Of a DNA stretch of 21,813 nucleotides, positions 19,388 through 21,813 are shown piece by piece. The DNA lies in the NCBI GenBank assembly GCA_036940085.1, contig JALLBK010000191.1:1-21813 (forward strand). The letters run 5' to 3'. The notes beneath the pieces were generated by a model. It searched no databases and had not been told where the DNA came from. It was given only the letters and a program-made list of their open reading frames with translations. Every line of letters starts with the position of its first letter. The stretch's first letter is position 1. The position numbers and the translations under genes were made by a program. Source of the DNA: Discostella pseudostelligera (lineage: Eukaryota; Bacillariophyta; Thalassiosirophyceae; Thalassiosirales; Thalassiosiraceae).

Positions 19388-19552
19388 GTGGAAGTTGGAG
19401 GGGGTCGAGGGCTTGAGTTTATGACAAACCCTCTCATCTGTATCAATTTCATTGCAGTCAATTCAAACCAGGATTCCTTACTTAATAAGAAATGGAAGGA
19501 CAATGTGCAGTGCTAATTTTCATTCAGGAAGAATACTAAGATCCTAAAAATC

Positions 19553-19565
19553 CCCTAACCCTAAA
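19553..19565 (+). repeat. Short telomere-like / telo-box sequence
   Basis: CCCTAACCCTAAA is two units of the CCCTAA telomere repeat type, beside the 3' end of the cysteine-rich gene. In plants similar boxes act in promoters of growth genes. Two copies are too few to claim a relic telomere. Confidence 0.4.
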
Positions 19566-19628
19566 CACACAACGGTCGGTGGTCGGTGCTCGACGATCCA
19601 GGAGTGCTGGCTGGACAGAAAGGTTACT

Positions 19629-21125
19629 CTACATGGCATCAAAACCCAACAACAACACTGCAGCTGTGGCCACAAATGTCGATATTGCTCCTGCGCTGGT
19701 CAATGGCGTTGAATTTGGGGCACTGCTACTGAGAGAATCGTCGGGAGAAGCCGTTGCTGTGGGATTCTCAAGACATGCAAGCTTTCCCATTAGGGTCGAT
19801 TTGCTCTGGCAGCATGTATCAATTTTGCATAGGCCTGGTGTATTGGGAGTATACTGTCTCATCAGCAAAGAGAAAAGAAGTATTTATTGGTATGTAGAAC
19901 AATAATTTGGAAAATGCAATACGATTCATTTTGACTTACATAATACTTTCGAGCGTCCCCGAACATTTCGCAGAGGGAGTGATACATCTGACAATAGCAT
20001 GCTACTTCTGTTCCGCCATCTACGAAGCACTGGGCCAACTCACAGTACTGTGTTTTGAAGTACCGTTGGTAATCGGGATAACCCGGATAGTCTCTGATGC
20101 ATCCTTCGATCCCCCATTCCTTTCCATTTGCATCGGTTACTCCATTGCATAGGGCATTGGCTGGAACGGCAAAGTCAAAAAACTGCCCCGCATTGACGTA
20201 GGAGTCACAGAAGCTCGGTTCACATGTGCCATTTGTCCCACATCTTGGATTTTCCTGGCTATACTCATCTCGACTAGGAGACCCGAACGTACACGACCTC
20301 CTCCCAGCATTGTCGGTTTTATTCTGGCAGCATTCAGCAGCAGCACATAAGCCAAGTGCCCTCGTGTCCTTCTGTATCAACAGAATGGTTTCAATGTAAG
20401 TTCTAGAGTGAATGGCAGAGATACAGTCTCATCTTCTGACTCACAATGTAACGACGCTCGTCTCCATACGTTTGACACAAGAAATCATACCACTGGCAAT
20501 AGCATGATCCATAAGTTCCTCCTTCATCAAAGCACTTAGACACCTGGCAGTGCATCGTCTTGTAATACTCATGACGATCAGGATAATCTGCGTAATACAT
20601 GAAGCACCTGTCAACATTCCATTCCTTACCATCCGCATCGGTGTATCCATCGCAGACAGAATTGATGACTGGGGCGCAGTGATCTGAAATAAAATCTACA
20701 TTTGCTCGACAGTCGCATGCGCTGGGAAGGCATGTGCCATTCGTACCGCACAATGGCAATGGTGCCTCTTCTGCTTGTTGGAGAAAGCGCAACGCATGGT
20801 CGAATTTTTGTGTAGGACCGGCCTTGCGATGCCCTCTGCCATTCATGATATCGTTGCCAAAACGACGACGACTCTTTTCACCTTGGAGATGGAGAATACC
20901 CACATCAGGATGGTAGAAACGGCGTCTACTTGATACTCCTTGTTCAAAAAGGGAAGTCGAAATGCTATTAGCAAGTTTAGCCTTCTCATTGCCAACTTCT
21001 GCGATGTTGTCGGAATGAACATCGGCCAAGTCGCTGCCCAAAATTGCATCCCCCATTCCTCTGGCTCCTGCAGAATCGATGGAGAATATGAACGTCAATA
21101 CGGTGGGTGTGAACCTCAAATTCAT
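19629..21125 (-). CDS. Secreted, probably GPI-anchored cysteine-rich protein with two tandem modules
   Basis: Exons on the minus strand: 21125..20445, 20371..19940, 19853..19629, giving 445 residues; both introns (73 and 86 nt, GTGAGT and GTAAGT donors, ACAG acceptors) are phase 0. Residues 1-21 are a signal peptide (cleavage likely at AGA|RG). Residues 22-120 are a basic, low-cysteine region with SRRRF twice (66-70, 85-89). Module 1 spans Cys126-Cys254 with 16 cysteines; module 2 spans Cys271-Cys398 with 14. Each reads CGTNGTC-x4-C, TDA(D/N)GKEW, DYP or GYPD, KT-x2-C-x4-CF, CYCQ, then after the intron GLC and CCQ. The tail is Ser/Thr/Pro-rich and ends in a hydrophobic segment (about 425-445) typical of GPI attachment. 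ATG 21125 is preferred to a GTG at 21131. I do not recognise the family; a cell-wall or cell-surface role is inference. Confidence 0.82.
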
Positions 21126-21670
21126 CGTCACTGGTTATAATTTTTGATATTATTTGTTTGTTTGTTGCGAATCTCTCGCTAAAGATGATGATGTGTACTG
21201 TTCGCCGCCACCAGCAGTTTGCATGATGATCTGCAAGTGATGAGTCCTCGGTTTGCCTTCATGCCTGCCTCCTCCCCAAGAAAATTCGCCCTATGACATC
21301 TGCGTTCTCGTCATGTCCGTCGGTGTTCGCGATGCGCCCCCGGTTCTCAACTAGAGATCGCGTCGGCATCGGCTCGAGGTCGGCGTCGGAGGGTAGATAC
21401 CGTAGCACCTCCGAGGCTCGACACTATTCTTGATCCATCGCGCACTACCACCCCCCTCCCCAAATAACGTAGGGAACTTCACCTTCATTGATAGCAGCGG
21501 GTTGGAAGGGTGCAGCGAAGCCGCGCTGGATGATTGTGGGGCGGTTCATTATTTGTTCATGGTCGATGGTCGCCATCACCAGACCATGGCGGCGGTCCAG
21601 TGGGCGGTGGGCGGTGGTGGATTTTTTGGCGGGGGTTGACAGGGACGGTGAGAGAAGAAAAAATAGTGGT
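21126..21670. other. Upstream region of the cysteine-rich gene, no gene seen
   Basis: GC-rich from about 21280. Contains a TCGGAGG/CCTCCGA inverted repeat (21386-21392 and 21408-21414, 15-nt loop) and an E2F-like TTTTTTGGCGGGG (about 21622-21634). Open frames in it show no family features. It should hold the promoter of the minus-strand gene and perhaps that of a gene beyond the window. Confidence 0.5.
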
Positions 21671-21673
21671 GTT

Positions 21674-21806
21674 GCCACGTGTAAGTCAATCCCGCCAAAA
21701 AAGCTGGCCACGTGTAAGCAAATGAAGCCAAAGGTTCAGGTGCTCCACAAGGTGGACGGTGTTGGGAGATGTAAGCGTGGAGAGCAGCGTACACAGGTTA
21801 CACGTG
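21674..21806. promoter_or_regulatory. CACGTG / TCCCGCCA module, second full copy
   Basis: Ordered elements: GCCACGTGTAAGTCAA (CACGTG 21676-21681), TCCCGCCAAAA (21690-21700), TGGCCACGTGTAAGC (CACGTG 21709-21714), AAGCCAAAGG, then GGTGCTCCACAAGGTGGA (21739-21756). A further TTACACGTGGA is at 21799-21809. The set repeats the DPH1 upstream module in the same order and orientation. It is about 550 bp upstream of the cysteine-rich gene, so it may serve a plus-strand gene beyond the window edge. Confidence 0.6.
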
Positions 21807-21813
21807 GACTCAT

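Noticed and set aside
19228..19503. His/Pro-rich minus-strand ORFs upstream of DPH1
   Set aside because: They are translations of the GATGGT simple repeat and the CACGTG module, without start context or conserved features.
20372..20444. Reading the two halves of the cysteine-rich locus as separate genes
   Set aside because: The stop after exon 1 lies in sequence with good GT-AG signals, and the downstream GLC/CCQ segment completes module 1 exactly as exon 3 completes module 2.
21430..21813. Overlapping ORFs on both strands at the window end
   Set aside because: They are short, compositionally biased, mutually overlapping and cover the repeated promoter module.

Overview
The window is nuclear DNA of a photosynthetic stramenopile, most likely a centric diatom of the Thalassiosirales type. 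The evidence is: short GT-AG introns (73-264 nt) in a compact gene layout; Asp- and Ser-rich low-complexity stretches; a SET-domain protein with a diatom-style plastid presequence (signal peptide followed by an S|F cleavage site); and eukaryote-only proteins (HOP2, LEO1, DPH1). No bacterial, viral or transposon gene was seen. The species assignment is inference.

Layout from left to right: (1) HOP2-like meiotic recombination protein (+), possibly open at its 5' end; (2) a glutathione S-transferase with an active-site Cys and four exons, one a probable 6-nt micro-exon (+); (3) LEO1 of the Paf1 complex, two exons (+); (4) a DOMON plus cytochrome b561 membrane protein, two exons (-); (5) a 1551-residue orphan helical protein, two exons (+); (6) a SET-domain, LSMT/SETD3-type methyltransferase, probably plastid-targeted (-); (7) a protein with Cys pairs and an apolipoprotein-L-like membrane hairpin (+); (8) DPH1, which makes diphthamide on eEF2 (-); (9) a secreted, probably GPI-anchored, cysteine-rich protein built from two tandem modules and three exons (-). 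Genes 3/4, 5/6 and 7/8 are convergent. Genes 4/5 and 6/7 are divergent and share short intergenic promoters.

The genes do not form a pathway. They look like an ordinary mix of housekeeping and lineage-specific loci. What links them is in the intergenic DNA: several gaps carry a repeated promoter grammar of CCACGTG (E-box/G-box) next to TCCCGCC(A) or its complement TTGGCGGGA (E2F-like). In three gaps the elements keep recognisable spacing or order, once inverted. The most novel coding object is the cysteine-rich surface protein (9): each module is interrupted by an intron at the same place, and one cysteine pair is missing as a pair from the second module. The apolipoprotein-L-like protein (7) and the orphan (5) are further candidates for undescribed families.
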